64,000 bases of DNA from Gonapodya prolifera JEL478 (Eukaryota > Monoblepharomycota > Monoblepharidomycetes > Monoblepharidales > Gonapodyaceae). The notes beneath the pieces were generated by a model. That model searched no databases and was not told the origin of the DNA. It saw nothing but the letters and a program-made list of their open reading frames with translations. Position numbers and translations under genes: made by a program. Each line of letters opens with the position of its first letter. Position 1 is the first letter of the stretch. The stretch lies in assembly GCA_001574975.1 (NCBI GenBank), contig KQ965833.1, positions 8,470-72,469 of the forward strand. Direction: 5' to 3'. Below are positions 33,101 to 46,917 of this stretch, one piece after another.

Positions 33101-36100
33101 CAGTTGCTGCAGTTTCTTTGATCGTTTCAGTATCTTCAGGTGACCAGAAATTGCAATTAAGGTCGTCCATAATTTGTGTGAAAGTGAGATTGACATCGAG
33201 CTCATCATCGAAGCGCTGGCTTGGAAGAATGAATCCTTTTCGAATTTCCAATTTCCAAGGGTGACTTCCGGCGTCTGTTGCGGATGTCCCCTGTAATTCG
33301 ATTTTCGCAAGAACGTCAAGGAGGTAATCGTAAGCTTCGAGTCTGTGAACTGCCAAAGCACTGTTGACTTTTGACACCCATCAGTGAAAACAATACGCAA
33401 ATGTACCTTCGGGTCCACTTTTCACCACAAGGACATATCCAAACTCTTCGTTCGAGAGACCCTTCTCCAGGACGAGACTCCTCACAACCTCTTCCGCAAT
33501 GGTCGTGTTCTCCGCCTCGAATACATGCTGGGACCCATCAACAAAGCCCGCTGCAAGCAAGATTGGCCGACCCTGCTCTTCTGCAGTGAGCTCCACAGAT
33601 GAAATACCGTTTCTTCGACATCCAAACATGTGAATTCTCGTGAGCTGACGTTGCAACCAAGGACGGTAGTCTTCCGGCGCAATGGAAGCGATATGATCAG
33701 GAAGAAACTTCATCAATGGACCAGAAGGTGCGACGCAAGAGAGCAATAACCCAAGTAATCTCCATGCTCGTGGCGCCGCCGGACCATTTGCTTGTTTGCA
33801 AACTTGGCAGAGCACTTCGTCTTGCAACATCTGACTATCAGCCACCTTTTCGACAATGTAATTGACGTAATGAAAGGCGTCCGACGTTGATAATGCCTTT
33901 GTTCGCACAAATTGGGTGACAACTTTGTAAAGCTCAACTGAAAGTGCAGAAAGATCAGGGGAGAACTTGTGCAAGGATGCCTTCATTAATCCTTTCGTAT
34001 ACTGGAATGATTGCCCGTCTCGGAAGTAAGCTCTGGCGTACCGAGAGAGGCCAGTGCTTGAGCCTACGTATTCCGAAGACTTGTTGGGGTCGCCTCGTAT
34101 GGTTCCGCGACGCGATTGCGGAGCTGAATCAGCCCCAGGTAGTTCAGGAAGATCTACATCGCCGGCGGAAACTTCTGGATCCTCTAGCTGGCTGAGTTGT
34201 AAGAATTCTTCGCTCTCAAGAGGACTGAGCATCGGACTCGTCCAATCTTGAATCATCTTCTCAAGTTCGTCAGGAAGAGCACAGCCATTGAACGATGCCC
34301 GCGTTCGTCTCAGTCGTATAGTCGCCTTCTCACTTCGCTTGTCTTGGGAAGCCTCTAGATATTCCAAAAGTTGTTTGCGACGTAACTTTTCTTCTTCAGG
34401 GAGTCCTTCCATATCATCCAGTTCTTCGGGCTCTCCCGAAATTGCTTTGGTGTGACGGGTTCCGTCAGTCAGGTCGTGTCCAAGATCACCACCAGATTCG
34501 CCATTTTCGTCCTGGACCACCACCTTTGCCGTTGAATTTTCTTCCGCGAGTTCAGCTGCCTCTTCCTCCATACGTTTAATGTCCTCTTCTAGCTTCTTTG
34601 CTTCATCCTCCTCTTCTTGACGTTGTCGCTCTTCTTCTTCCTGTGCCAGACGAATGGCCTCTGCTTCAGCCTCGCGAAGAGCGGCTCGATGACCAGCAAG
34701 TTGCTCGTGGTAATCTTTGCGCACTCGAAACCCGCGCCACCCTATGACACCACAGCAATGGGTTGGCGCATTTGTGATTCTCATGAGTTAATTCAGTGGA
34801 CGTGCACTTACTTGCTTGACATTGGATAATGCCCTTCCTGAACGCGTCTCTTCGACGCCGCGCGATGACCTTTCGAGCGACTGCGGAAACAATGAGCATT
34901 TCGATGTCCGTTTATCATCACCGAAACCACAGCATGTACTCACATTGTTGAATAACTCCCGTAGAATGAATTGTCCTTTCATATCTTCTCCGACACACAA
35001 CCATCCGGGCAAATGCTTGAAGCTTTATAACATATGCAACGAGTGCGGTGGCACGCAGACTTTCAAGTTTCGTCTCTACCATGTTCTTCATAAAAGCCTG
35101 AGAGCAAAAGACGTCAGGGATAGCCGCAAAACAGGCGCATTCCTTCAAGATTACCACCTTACTGTTCCCGATGCACCAATTGCTCTGCAACTCTGGTCCT
35201 CCGAGCCCCAAAATTTTCTTGCAAGCATCACGAACAGGTAGTTCTGCAACTTCGCGAGAAAGAACACGATACCTAGAGAGAACCAACCATGCCATTGAGT
35301 CCTCTCTGAAGATCAAGGCACTAATAGTACATACCGGGACACAAGATCTTCGAACTTTCAGAGTAAAAGTGCAGGGCATTCACAACGTTGTCGACCAAGT
35401 AACAGTACAGCGCATCCTACAAACCTTGATTCGAACTGAATATCCGGCTCGTCGCACTTTGATAGTTTCAAGCATTCCGGAGTACCTAGGTGAGGTCAAC
35501 GTCGCATCAAGCGAAACAGGTCGAACAAAAAGTTCGATTTGTGAAGCACCTGAGCTGGTCCAAAACCATTTGTGACTCAATTAAAGCAGCCTTTTTGGCC
35601 TTATTCGGCTTGACGCAACGAATAAAGTACGGGTTACAGCCACTGAGAGTTGTGACGAGCTCTCCCAATGACTGGTTGAACTGAGCTCCCAAAGTGGGGG
35701 TCTTCTTCACTCGCACAGTCCCTGAACTTGATGGCATTTTGCGCGATACAGTTCCACTACTAGGTGCGCCTTCTGCGTCCGATGTTGCACCCCGGAATAA
35801 ATCCGCTACAAAAGAAACATCACTGGAAGCCAAGAGTTCAAGAAGGTCTTGCCGAAGAGTGTCTCGATTTTTGTCAAGAAATCCATCAATGACATAAATC
35901 ACTGTTCCCGCAAAGTGCCTGTGAGCAACACACGTAAAATTGATGATCTCACAACAACATGCCTTCCGCGATCCGGATGAAGTATTCACCTTATGCCAAA
36001 CGTTGACCCAGACGTCTTCGCTTTAACAAAGTAGCCATCTTTGGCGTGGTTGTTGTTCAATTTGGCGAGTAGAGCTTTTGCGACGGGGCAGCTCTGTTAG

Positions 36101-38455
36101 GCACATAAAGCAAGAGAGGAGACCTTACAACTGAGTAACTCAACAGTTATCGGTGCCCTTTGGGAAGTTGCTCTCTTCGTCGAGAAGTGACAACAGACCA
36201 ATCGGTTTCTTGCATACTGGGGTTTAAAACTACCAGTTACGCAAAGTCGAACCTGCAAAGTGGCACCACTTACGAAGATCGATGCACGGTTGATTGTCAA
36301 CAAAGTCTATGGACTGCCACGCTGGGGAAGATTGATTTGGCGTTAAGTCGAGAAGAGCCACTGTGAAATTCCATTGACGAGAAACTCACGTATACTCTCT
36401 CGTTGGTACTCCTCCTGTTCCAATTTAAATATCTGAAGGTTGAAAAACGACTGAAGCTTCTCATTCGCTAAACTGCCATGCGCAGAGACACGTATCATCA
36501 GGGACAATCACGCCTGTGTTCGAAAATGTCCTCACTTGATGCAAAGTTGCTCAAAACTATTTGTTTCAAAGTCCTCGAATCCAAAAATATCCAAAACGCC
36601 AACGGAAAGAGAGCTATCTTTACTTGTAGTGGTATCATTGATGTAGGACACAATCCAACTAAACATCCGAGAATACAGAGCTTTACAGTTGCGAAAGGGA
36701 TTGTCATACTACTGCTGTGGGGCAGAACAATAAGGAAACGTACTTTTCGCAAGAGCGTCTCTTGTATCGATTGCCTGAGCTGTCGTGAGAGGTGTCACAA
36801 ACAACTCTCCTCGTGTAACTTGCGAGCGGGACGTCAAGAGGGTTTTCAGCTTTTCCTTGTCAACTCCGATCCAGGGGGCGATGAAGTCGACCACTTCATA
36901 TGGTTATACTTTCGTGTCAATGTTTCGACCGAGCAAACGCGGTGGAGGGGTTCATCACCTTCCGAACTGACAATTTCCGCTTGTTCGTCCTTTTCAGGAG
37001 CATTTTGGACTTGGATGTTTCCCAGATGCAGTATACTTGCCAACACGCGGAAGATATCCTTCTCTTGGTCCCCAAATTTGAGTGTGTGCATGGCGTCTTT
37101 GATTTGACGGAAGTCCGCACACTCGTCAACACCCGGAATACTGACACAGGTGCTTCGAGAAAGGTACTGGTAGCTGGATGGCAGGCCCAGCTTGTAAAGT
37201 TCTGGAGTAGGCCATGACGGTGAGCCGAACAAGGTGAAATGTGCGAGCTAAATCCAAACTCGAACCTTTCTCATCTGCACTTGCTCCTGCAAGAAAGCTG
37301 TAGAACACGTGATACGATCGTTCACCATTAGAAGTGCTCGTGATTCGTGACTAATCGTAAAGTTCAATTGAAGGGAGTGATCGGTACTGCATGGCAGAAT
37401 GAGGCCCCACTTTCTCCAAAAGATACTCCAACGTCCTCGCTCCACAAATCGATCCGTCTCCACTGAATTGAACCTGAATAAACTTCCCGAATCTGGATGA
37501 GTTGTCATTGCGGACAGTTTTCGCATTACCTGGAAGTGATATTTTTAGGTGGTACCACGCCCCACGTGACATTCGTATAAATGAGGAGCTCACCAAACGC
37601 TTCTAGTATGGGGCTTGCATCAAGAATTTGTTCCTGCACAAGTGATTGTTTGGTGGACATTGCGGCGAGATACTGGAGGATAAGTTTTGTGGACTCTGTC
37701 TTGCCCGAGCCAGACTCCCCACTGTCCGTGCGAGAGTTGAAAGAATTAATGCGGCGTCAGGGATTCAGGTCTTTCGGAGAATGTGCCCACCTAATGACAC
37801 AGCACTGATTCCTCCTCGTCTTCAGCAAATTGTCGTACGCCTCATTCGCAAGTGCGAAAATGTGAGGGGGAAGCTCGCCAAGAGACTGTCCCTTGTATCT
37901 TCGGACGCATTCCATGTCATAAATCGGAAGTGCTCTTGGGAACACAACGTGAACGTTGGAACTTGACACAACGAGCATGCCGCTAAACAACACCAAAACT
38001 CACCGATACGGGTTCAGGGCGACAAGAATGTTGCCTGTATATGTGTATATATCCCCCCTCTTGTAGCGTAAAGACAAGTTATGGAATAACGAGCTTTCAT
38101 TCAAATCGGACAAGGTGACCATGTCGTCCACTCCTGGAAGACGAATCACACGAATCACCCAGAGTATGAGCTATGGACGCGCAATAGACGAATAGAGTGA
38201 CTCCTAAACGCCCACCATTCACTGAAGTGGAATGCATGGAACGTGTCCCGGACTCTGGAGCAGACACTCGCTCCCCGAACAGGGTCTCTCCAACAACATT
38301 GCTCGCGTCCTTGGATACAACCTGGTGAGGGGCACAATACGTGAGCGATAGCGTCACGCTTTTCAGCCGCGGGGATGACTCGCCTTTGCTCCAACTTCGA
38401 AATCGCCTTGGGCGAACCATCGCCAGTCTCCACCCGTGATGTCGGCCAGGGTCAT
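30115..38455 (-). CDS. unconventional myosin, motor-IQ-MyTH4-FERM-SH3-MyTH4-FERM (class VII-like)
   Basis: An actin motor of roughly 2,000-2,200 residues in many exons. The start [18 protein letters not shown] leads to MHSTSV and [15 protein letters not shown]. The P-loop GESGSGKT lies at about 37700-37720, switch [11 protein letters not shown] at about 37490, switch [10 protein letters not shown] at about 36590, and the actin-side block [10 protein letters not shown] at about 35600. IQ-like segments (about 34700-35300) and a Glu/Arg-rich coiled coil follow. The tail has MyTH4-1 (about 33600-34060), a FERM (about 32740-33600), an SH3 domain ([20 protein letters not shown] ... ENGWCRG, about 32500-32730), MyTH4-2 (about 31400-32400) and a terminal FERM (about 30115-31370). 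This order is that of metazoan myosin VII and Dictyostelium MyoI, not of fungal classes I, II, V or XVII. Its second exon is joined by a GC-AG intron (38322-38383). In known hosts such motors build filopodia or stereocilia and carry adhesion cargo. Confidence 0.9.
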
Positions 38456-38897
38456 ATCGTGACAAGCCAGCCGACGGTCGAAGGACTCTGCCTGAAAGGT
38501 TCACGCGAAGGCGAAGAGGAATGGTTTGATTGAGGAATTTGGATGTTTCGATGCGTGATTACTGTACTTGCACATCCCCACGTCAAATCATTTTCGACTT
38601 TTACAATCCACCGTAATGTAATGTTATTCTGGAGCGACGAACGATAATTACATTTGCCCTGCGTGATCCCTCCACCCGTATTAGGATGCAAGAACCAGTC
38701 CCACATTCAGTCGCCGAAAAGGTGCAATTCTAAAACACCGAGTAGTGAAGAATATAGGTATCTATCGCTGCATCCCTCGAAATGAAACCACCCGGTGAAC
38801 TCACTGCACTCAACTGATTCGGCTTAATTTTCGGCTCAATTTTGTGGTGGCGTCGAGAATCAACCGGACTCGACAACCCGCGCCAACTGGGAGACAA
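38456..38897. promoter_or_regulatory. shared upstream region, myosin / PI4-kinase
   Basis: About 440 bp between the divergent starts of the myosin (minus) and the PI4-kinase (plus). No coding sequence is recognised and no specific promoter motif can be claimed. Confidence 0.45.
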
Positions 38898-41800
38898 TGG
38901 AGCTCTGGGAAGAATCGACAAACCACGAGCCGGGTGCAAATTGCTGAAGTTTCCTTCAAACTCTGCTGGACTCAGCTGTGGATCGCAGTTTCCTCATTCA
39001 AGCCGCGCTACTGCTGGCGAACCAAACCTGCGGGCCCTCGCTTCACGGCATCGATCGCACAATCTTGAAATGGCTGCCTGCACTGCCGCTGGAGGCTTCG
39101 TCGGATGTTGTGCTCCTTGTGAATGGAGGATGCACTTCTCCCGCCGATCGCTCCCAGCGTTGATATATCGTGATGTTTCCAACAGTCCAAGACACAACAA
39201 GAGGCCCTCATTGCTCTTGCTGTGCTCCTCAACGAGTCCGATGGGTGCGATGACGATACTTTTCTGCCCAAGCTGTTGGCATGGATTGATGTTCTTCCAA
39301 GAATGCAATGCGACACAAGATTTGGTGGGTGAGATAAACTTTCCGTTCTAAGGAAGGGAGCGAGCTTCACTATCTTATGCACCTCGACATAGTACTCGCC
39401 AATTGAAAGATTCGTGACAGAGTTCACGACGTGGATCCAGCGGCTCGCAATCACGTTGCCGTCAGCCGCGGACCAGCTCACGGAAAATCTTCTGAACTCT
39501 CTTGTGACCGCTGCAGCGCAGCTTGAGGGTGGGAGTGGGCAATTGGGGGTGGGAGGCGAGACGCGAAGCAAGGTCTCGGTAAGCGCCGACCAAGGTTGTC
39601 TGCCGGAGGCGAATGATCTGCGCGAAGCGGCTGTTACGCAGAGCGCGGATCGCATTTTGCCAAGTCACATTACACCAGTTGCACACCGTACCGTATAACG
39701 GATTCTTTTTCCAGACCGGTTTCCGATTGTCAAGGGAATATTGTCTACCATTTCTTCACTCCGTTCCCATGGAATCACGAGTCCTTGGACTTTTTCGTCA
39801 AGGCTTTCACATGCCTGAGCTCCGAACGAACCCTTGCTGTTGCCGGAACCGTGTTCTCTGTTGCCGCTTGGACCGATTTCGTGCTTGGCGGTTCTTCGTT
39901 ACCCACCATCGAAGCCTTTTTGAATTCCCTGTTTGGGACCGCCAGACAGTTTCTGCGGAATCTCCTGACTTCTGCAAGTGTCACTGTTCCAGAGTCTTGG
40001 TGCCCCATCGACTGGGACGTTTGAGACCTGGAAGAAATAATTAGCGATGGGCGATACGCCGCAGACGCCACTGCCTTGCTTTCAGACACATCGAAAGTCC
40101 ATGTCAATTCGGTTTTGGAAAACGCTACCAAGTGGATCGTTAGTCTCAGGGCAGCTATAGCACGACTTGCAGACGCCGGGGAAGCTGCCGGAGAGCCAAC
40201 GAAGTGGAGCTTGAGCTCCGCACTTGTGAGCCGAAGCACAGTTACTTGTTGCGTGCAACTTGACAATTGAACTCTCTTCATCACGAAGCACGTGGGACTT
40301 CTTAGTGTACTCATCTTGGGAGGTGCGATAAAAGCCAAAGCGTTTTTCGGTTATGTCTCAGATGTACTCTTTGACGACAAGCTTGGCACCAGGCAGAATA
40401 ATGACATCGGATGCCACACGGTTTGCTTAGATGTACTCGGTGTTCTTGGTACTGTGTAAGAGACGCGCAACATTATCTCGCTTTAAGTTTTCCTCTCACG
40501 CTATTGTTTTCACAGCTTTGAAGGATTCCGTAAGCCTGCAGGGGAAAGTCTTAAACGATTTCTATCTCAGCCGCTCGCTCTTCTTGCAAACGTGGACGCA
40601 AGTGAGTTGGAGGTACTGAGAAATTGTGCTTCTCAGTCCATGTTGCGATTACTTCACGTGAGTGACCTTTGAGGGTCGGCGAGAGGTAAATGGTTTTATC
40701 CATTCTCTGTCACAGTTGACTGGCGACAAGAGCTGATCCGAGGAGCCACCTACTTTTTCATAAACGCGCTTTACATTTCGGAAGCAAATCGAAGCACCAA
40801 GGACGAAGCGATCGTGTTCGGAAATGTTCTTGTGATCCTGCAAACCTTGACATCGCTGCGTTTGCTGGACGAACGTTATTCAAAGGTAAAACGAAGCGAA
40901 TATTGAAGTCAGCTCAATTCATTGAACGTTCTTTATGTCCTTCCTCGCACGGCAATTTGACAAACGAGACACAATCCATTGACCAATTTTGCACTTGCAA
41001 ATCCACTGAACGACGCTGTTTTTCAGCTGTTTGGACGAATTTACAAGCAAATTCACAGCTGAGACATGTCGTAAGTGAAAACGTGTGCAGTGAAAGACGA
41101 TGGATCCGAAATTATAATCAAATGCTTTCTGGATCAGATTTTGCGGAGTTTCAGGCTTCTGGGGGCTGGATGGACGAGTGCAGAGCTCATCGACATGCTT
41201 GTGGATTTAAATGGTGCCAGCATTGTTGGAACGGCGACACCCTCCTCTGTGAGTTCCACTTGCGTCGGACTGTGTCACTGACTCTTGATCTGATGTTCTT
41301 TTGAAGTCTGAAGAACTATCCACCAATGTCGCTCGCATTCACAACGTCCTCATGAACCCATCGCTGGATACACTTCTTGATCAGAGTGATGGCAACATTC
41401 AGCGGATCCGAAGATTGTGGATATGTCTCGCACATCATTGGCTTGATGCGACTGGAGTCTGGGCGGTCAGCGCCGACACCAAGGTGCTTCGAGATATTGG
41501 TAAATACTGACCCAACAAGTTTACTTCCGCTTTGTGACGTCATTTCGTGAACACCGTTTTAGTTTTGAACCAGCCTCAAGGTCTCCAGTTTTGGTCGCCC
41601 TTAACACCAAAGTATCAATAACAACTCAAGTTCAATCGTCCTCATTGCGAACATTGTTCTCCGATTCGGTTAGTTTGATTCTGTAGATTCAACTGTGGTA
41701 CTTCCTTTAGAGTCTCGTTTTCAGTTCATTGCTCGCTCTCAAAACGTACCTTCGGGACGCTACGCATCACGCCAGAGTGGCGATCTGCTTTTCGCATTCA

Positions 41801-44800
41801 TGGCTGTTGTGTGGGCATTGGAACGTCTTCGCGCAACTACAGGAGATGCAGCAGCAGCATTATTATACCTTGGGGCGTTGGGCCCGTTCGAGAAGGAGTA
41901 CAAAGAGATTACAGAAGCACTGCTAGCCGAGGTAAGGCATATCTCAGTCAAGAGTGGACTATAATTTACTTCTGTTAACCGCTTCCCGAATATTCTGTCG
42001 AGATCTTTGCACAGGAGAGCGTACCTAAAAGATCCCGTCCGAAAAGGCAGAAGCCCAAGTTCTTCGTTTCATGCTCGCATCGGGAACTCGGCTCTCACGT
42101 GTCCGGAGAGGAGCGATCCAATCTACTCAGAAGGTCATCAGCACTATGCCCCAATTTTGCAGAGCACTTTTCTTTTGCAGACAGCTGTTAGACTGCCTTT
42201 CGCGATCGCTTTTGAAGACACGTCTGCCCTCAAACGTATATCTGCAAATGCCTTCAGTATAAAGCAAGTGAATCAACTCTTGGAGTACGTTGCAGTACTC
42301 GATCGTCATGACCACAAAGGTGAGGGACCCAGTACTGTGTACTAACACCGGAGTGCTCACAGATTGCTAATTTGTGCAGAATCCGCGTTGACGAGCGTTA
42401 CGCTCTTCTGCAGGAACTTTTTGCTGCAGTCGCTCAGTAACTATCCAAGCGGCGTAACGCTTGGTATTATGCAGGATATGATGTTTCAGCTCCAATTTGC
42501 ACCTGAAACGGAAACCGACTTGCATTCCAGTGGAGACAAATCGGGACAGTTCCAGAAACAAGTGGGCACGGAGATTTTCTTAGCGATTGTCTCGCGACCA
42601 TTCCACTCTTTGCAATTTCGCTTCATCGGGGGGCGGCAGCGAACTCTCACGGATCCACGGGTTTGTAAATGAGCTTTCGAGTGTGGTGTGTTACTGACTT
42701 GTTCCATCAGCAAAAGCAGTGGACAACCAAATTCAAACGTTGAAAAACAATTTCAATGCCATTGCACAATCTATTTCGCGAGGCACGGCTGCATAACAGT
42801 CCATGAGGTCCAGAATTGAAAGATTGCTTCACTGCACGGCTGCATTTTTGGTATCCACGAAGAAGGTAAAATGGGGATAGAAGTTCACAGTTTCAGGTTC
42901 CATCTCACAAATTCAGGCAGCTGGATGTCGAACTCGTCAGTCTTTTTGTTCGGACGCCAATGGCTTTTCAGTCCACGCCGATCCTTCGCGCTGCCGAGAA
43001 CTCGTGGACGTGGTTGCTGAACGCGTTCCCTGAATCCGAAGGAGGTGTCATGCATGAGATATTCACTGCTCTGGAGGAATCGATCGAAAAGGGGTTGTAT
43101 TTATTTGGAAGCAAACCCCCGCAAGTGGAAGAATGGCGATCATAACTTTCAAAAACTGACACACACAATTAGGTTGGCGAATCCCTTCACGACGAAAATG
43201 GCCATGACTGCACCAGCCGGAAAGATTCACAAGGTGCCGCCTGGTGTCGAAGAGGGTCACTTGTTGTTGCTACAAGTGCTCACTCCACGGATATCGTCGA
43301 GTGACGTGCGGTCAATGGCCCAGGCACTTGTTAAGAAGATAACAGATAATCCTAACAAAGTAAAGCAAGTGGTGGGATCCAAGTTGTTGCATCACCAAAG
43401 GTTGACATCAAAATGTTCCATTTTCGGTCGCTCGAACCGGAAAACGTATTTCCAACTACTTCGCTATTTTTTAGGAGTGGCGAAGGAGACATTTGGTGGC
43501 GGAGGTCCTCTTTCTTACGATTTGATTCGTCACGGTGCCCTTCGGTTGGGGCTCTCATGGTTTTCTGACGCTTTTGCACACTTAAAGCTGACCACATCTT
43601 GGTCGCCGTTCAGCTGGGCGGATTCCTCTCAACCGTCCACTATTACTGAAGAGTTGGAGTCCATTCGAAGTGTCATTGCAGCAGTTCAAAGCCTCCCTCC
43701 CCAGACTCGCCCTGACAGTTTTACAGGACCATCATATGGCAGCTTCGAGACTTTCAACACCACAACGACAAATCACAGAACTTCTGAGCATTTTGATCGA
43801 GAACGAGAAGCAGCGACTACTCGTTGGATGAATCCACAGGGAGAAGCTTTGAATCCATCCGCTAATCCTGGCTTAGAACAAGTGCGTTTCGACAAGTGTT
43901 CGCTTCGTTCACGATTTCTCAATTTATGCCCGTTGTAGGTGCGCTGGCAAGCGCTGATTAGTGCAGCAGCCACTGTAGTTCCTTCTGCTATTGTCCACAT
44001 ACCAGTTCGATTCAGCTCAAAGCTTGTGCCGAAACAAGAGGTCGCTGCATTTGTAGAGTCTCGGTCTTGGGATTTCGTACACCTCGGAGACAATATGAGA
44101 TTCATATTGGACTCCAAGTTAAGATCGGGCCGTGGTCAACTTGGACTCGATGCTCGTGTGCGTAATTACGGAATCAGATGCTTTTGAAAAATGTCTCAGG
44201 TACACTAACCAACACTCAAATAACAGGCGCTTCTTGTATTTGCACCCGTTTTTTGGTGAAAGCTATACACATGCTCGTTGGTGGCAAGAGTAGTGCACCA
44301 CACCCCTGGATTACACAATATTTGATTCGAGTGCTCGAATTCTACCCGTCAGATGTCGTGTTCTTTTACATTCCACAGGTAACTCCTCTAAATATTTTAT
44401 ATGCTTTAACGAATTGGGTTACTGACCCTTCGCTCTCACTCATCAGGTTGTTCAGGCTCTGCGATATGATTCCAAAGGTTACTTGGAACACTTTATTTTG
44501 GAGACTGCTTACAGTAGCCAGCTCTTTGCCCATCAAGTGAGCGCGCCCTCATTCACCGTATCTTTGCTGCCTCACACGCATTGATGATATAATCTTTTCA
44601 AGATCGTTTGGAACATGAAAGCAAACATGTACCGGGACTTCGCAGGCGGCGAAGGCAAAACGGAAGATGTTTTAAAACCTCGCTTCGAACAGATCATTGA
44701 AAAGATTGTCAAGAGGTAAGTATCGTCGACCGTGCTGTATGACGCGAGAGAATAGCACCTGAGTTCCGCTTCGCCAGTTTCTCTGTCAAAGACCAAGACT

Positions 44801-46605
44801 TCTATGAACGCGAGTTCCGCTTCTTCAGCGAGGTCACCGAAATCGTGCGTATTTCTCTCAGAGCCGGTCTGCTTCCACGAACTTTAAGCACTTTCATCCC
44901 TTCCTTAGTCTGCAAGCTGAAAGACTTCATGAAAAACCCGAAAGAGGAGAAGAAGGCAAGTCCCCACAGTCGCCATTAACTCCTTCCGCGACTCTACATC
45001 GGTCTTGACTCATGATCCTTAGAAAAAAAATTGACGAGGAGCTGCGAAAGACCAAAGGAGAACCAGGCGTAAGAGAATCCCGTTCCTCCCCAGAGATGGC
45101 ACAAGTGACGGAACGGTATTTTTATTACGACAGGTATACTTACCTTCCAATCCTGATCCAGTCGTGGTGGACATCAACTATGATTCTGGAAGACCCCTGT
45201 AGTCACATGCCAAGGCGAATTTCAATCTGCTGAACCAGCACTTAGTCGTGTCATCCTAACAACGTCCCTTAGGCACCATACATGGCAACTTTCAAAGTCA
45301 GGCGCCGCAGTATTTCTTTCAAGGCTCGATCTCCGACAGAGTTGCATCTTGACGATTCGGAAATGGATAACCGAGCGGCAATATTCAAAGTCGGAGATGA
45401 GTATGTCGCGACAGTTGATGTGCTTTCTCTCCTTTCCTCATGACCGTGAATCCATGCATGACAGTTGCCGACAAGTCGTCCTGGCCCTTCAATTGATCGC
45501 AATCCTCAAGAAATCTACGCGAGCGCGGTCTGGAGCAGCTTTACGTGTTTGCTTACCGAACCGTTGCGACGACTCCTGGGGTAAACTTTCCTCTGCGTTA
45601 ACTGTCGACGCCTCAAGTCTCACAATTTGCGTACAAGTGCGGTGCCATCGAAGTGATTCCGAATGCATCGTCGCGGGACCAGATTGGACGGGAGCAAGTG
45701 AACTCGCTCTACGAGTACGGTTCAGGACTTTGAGCCCGCCATGAACGAGGGTTGACGTGTCTCTCCTCTCGTACTCCCCCCGCCGCAAGCTATTTCATCG
45801 CGCAGTACGGCGTGCCGGATACGCTCGAGTTCCAACGTGCGCGAAGTGCGTTCGCGCGTAGTCTTGCGGCGTACTCGATCATCATGTTTTTCCTGCAGAT
45901 CAAAGATCGGTGAGTCGAGCTTTTGGTACGCCGTTGAATGAACTATTGAACAGATGGGTTTTGTCGGACTGGCACGCGTGTGCACCTGCAGTCACAATGG
46001 CAATTTAATGTTTGGCAAGGGGGGTCACATTCTGCATATCGACTTTGGGTTCCTGTTCGACATCGCTCCGGGTGGTCTTGTGAGTGGTCTGCGCTCTCCC
46101 TGCCGCAGGGCCATGCCATGTAAGGTTCTAACTTGCGGATACTGTGCATGTCCACGTCCAGCCCCCGCCCGGATTCGAAAGCAGCCCGTTCAATCTGACG
46201 ACCGAGTTCATCCAGGTTCTGGGCGGGTCGCCGCAGGCCGAGACGTACATGTGGTTTGTGGACATGAGCATCAGAGGGTACCTCGCCGCGAGGCCCTATG
46301 TGGATGAGATTGTCCAGATTGCAGAGCTCATGATCAAGTCGGGATTGCCGTGTTTCAAAGGTATGGTCGGGTCAAGCTTTCTCATTGGACAATCAATCCC
46401 CACACCGCACTCAATCTCACTCGGTTCGGTTATCTCCCCTCCACGCGAAATCCACCACCCACCAGACGCAACGCTCCCCCGCCTCCGCTCCCGGTTCCAA
46501 CCCGACATGACCGAACGCGACGCTGCTCAGTTCATGATCGAGCGCGTCAAGGAGTCACACCACAACACGCGGACGATGCTGTACGATGAGTTCCAGTTCA
46601 GGTAG
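38898..46605 (+). CDS. STT4: type III phosphatidylinositol 4-kinase alpha (Stt4)
   Basis: Makes PI4P at the plasma membrane. The last third is unmistakable: AAIFKVGDD spliced to [33 protein letters not shown], then [20 protein letters not shown]. The catalytic loop DRHNGN and metal-binding DFG ([17 protein letters not shown]) follow, then [39 protein letters not shown] and [14 protein letters not shown], with the stop at 46603-46605. The long N-terminal two-thirds (about 39000-44700) is helical-repeat-like and poorly conserved, as expected for Stt4. The reading frame breaks near 45510-45530, between ILKK and LEQLYV, with a net loss of two bases (or gain of one), and the splice after NSLYEY also fails to keep phase. 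The start is uncertain: 38898 is the first plausible Met, and an upstream exon may exist. Confidence 0.88.
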
Positions 46606-46917
46606 AATGGGATCCGTGAGTGTTAGGGGGAAGGGGTGTGGTGTGTTGGTGAGTGTTTTGTTGATGGTGTTCTGGATTGTGATTTTTTAGCTTAACATCG
46701 GTGATGGGTGAGAGAGATAAGATTATGCGACTTCATCTTTCCGAAGGTACGCAAAGTTCGACCGTATGAAATACAAATGAACGACCAATTCGTGATGCAA
46801 TTGAAAGGTGTATAGCCGGTAGCGCACTAGCCAAGATGATTGTAGAATTTAGGACAAAAGAAATAGATCAAATCTATGTCTTGTTTATCTCAATCCTACC
46901 CAATTTCGTCAACTCCC
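46606..46917. other. intergenic
   Basis: About 310 bp between STT4 and TRAPPC2, both on the plus strand. Nothing recognisable beyond probable 3' and 5' untranslated sequence. Confidence 0.45.

Noticed and set aside
30115-38455. Fungal class XVII myosin with chitin synthase tail
   Set aside because: No chitin synthase or cytochrome b5 motif is present; the tail is MyTH4-FERM with SH3.
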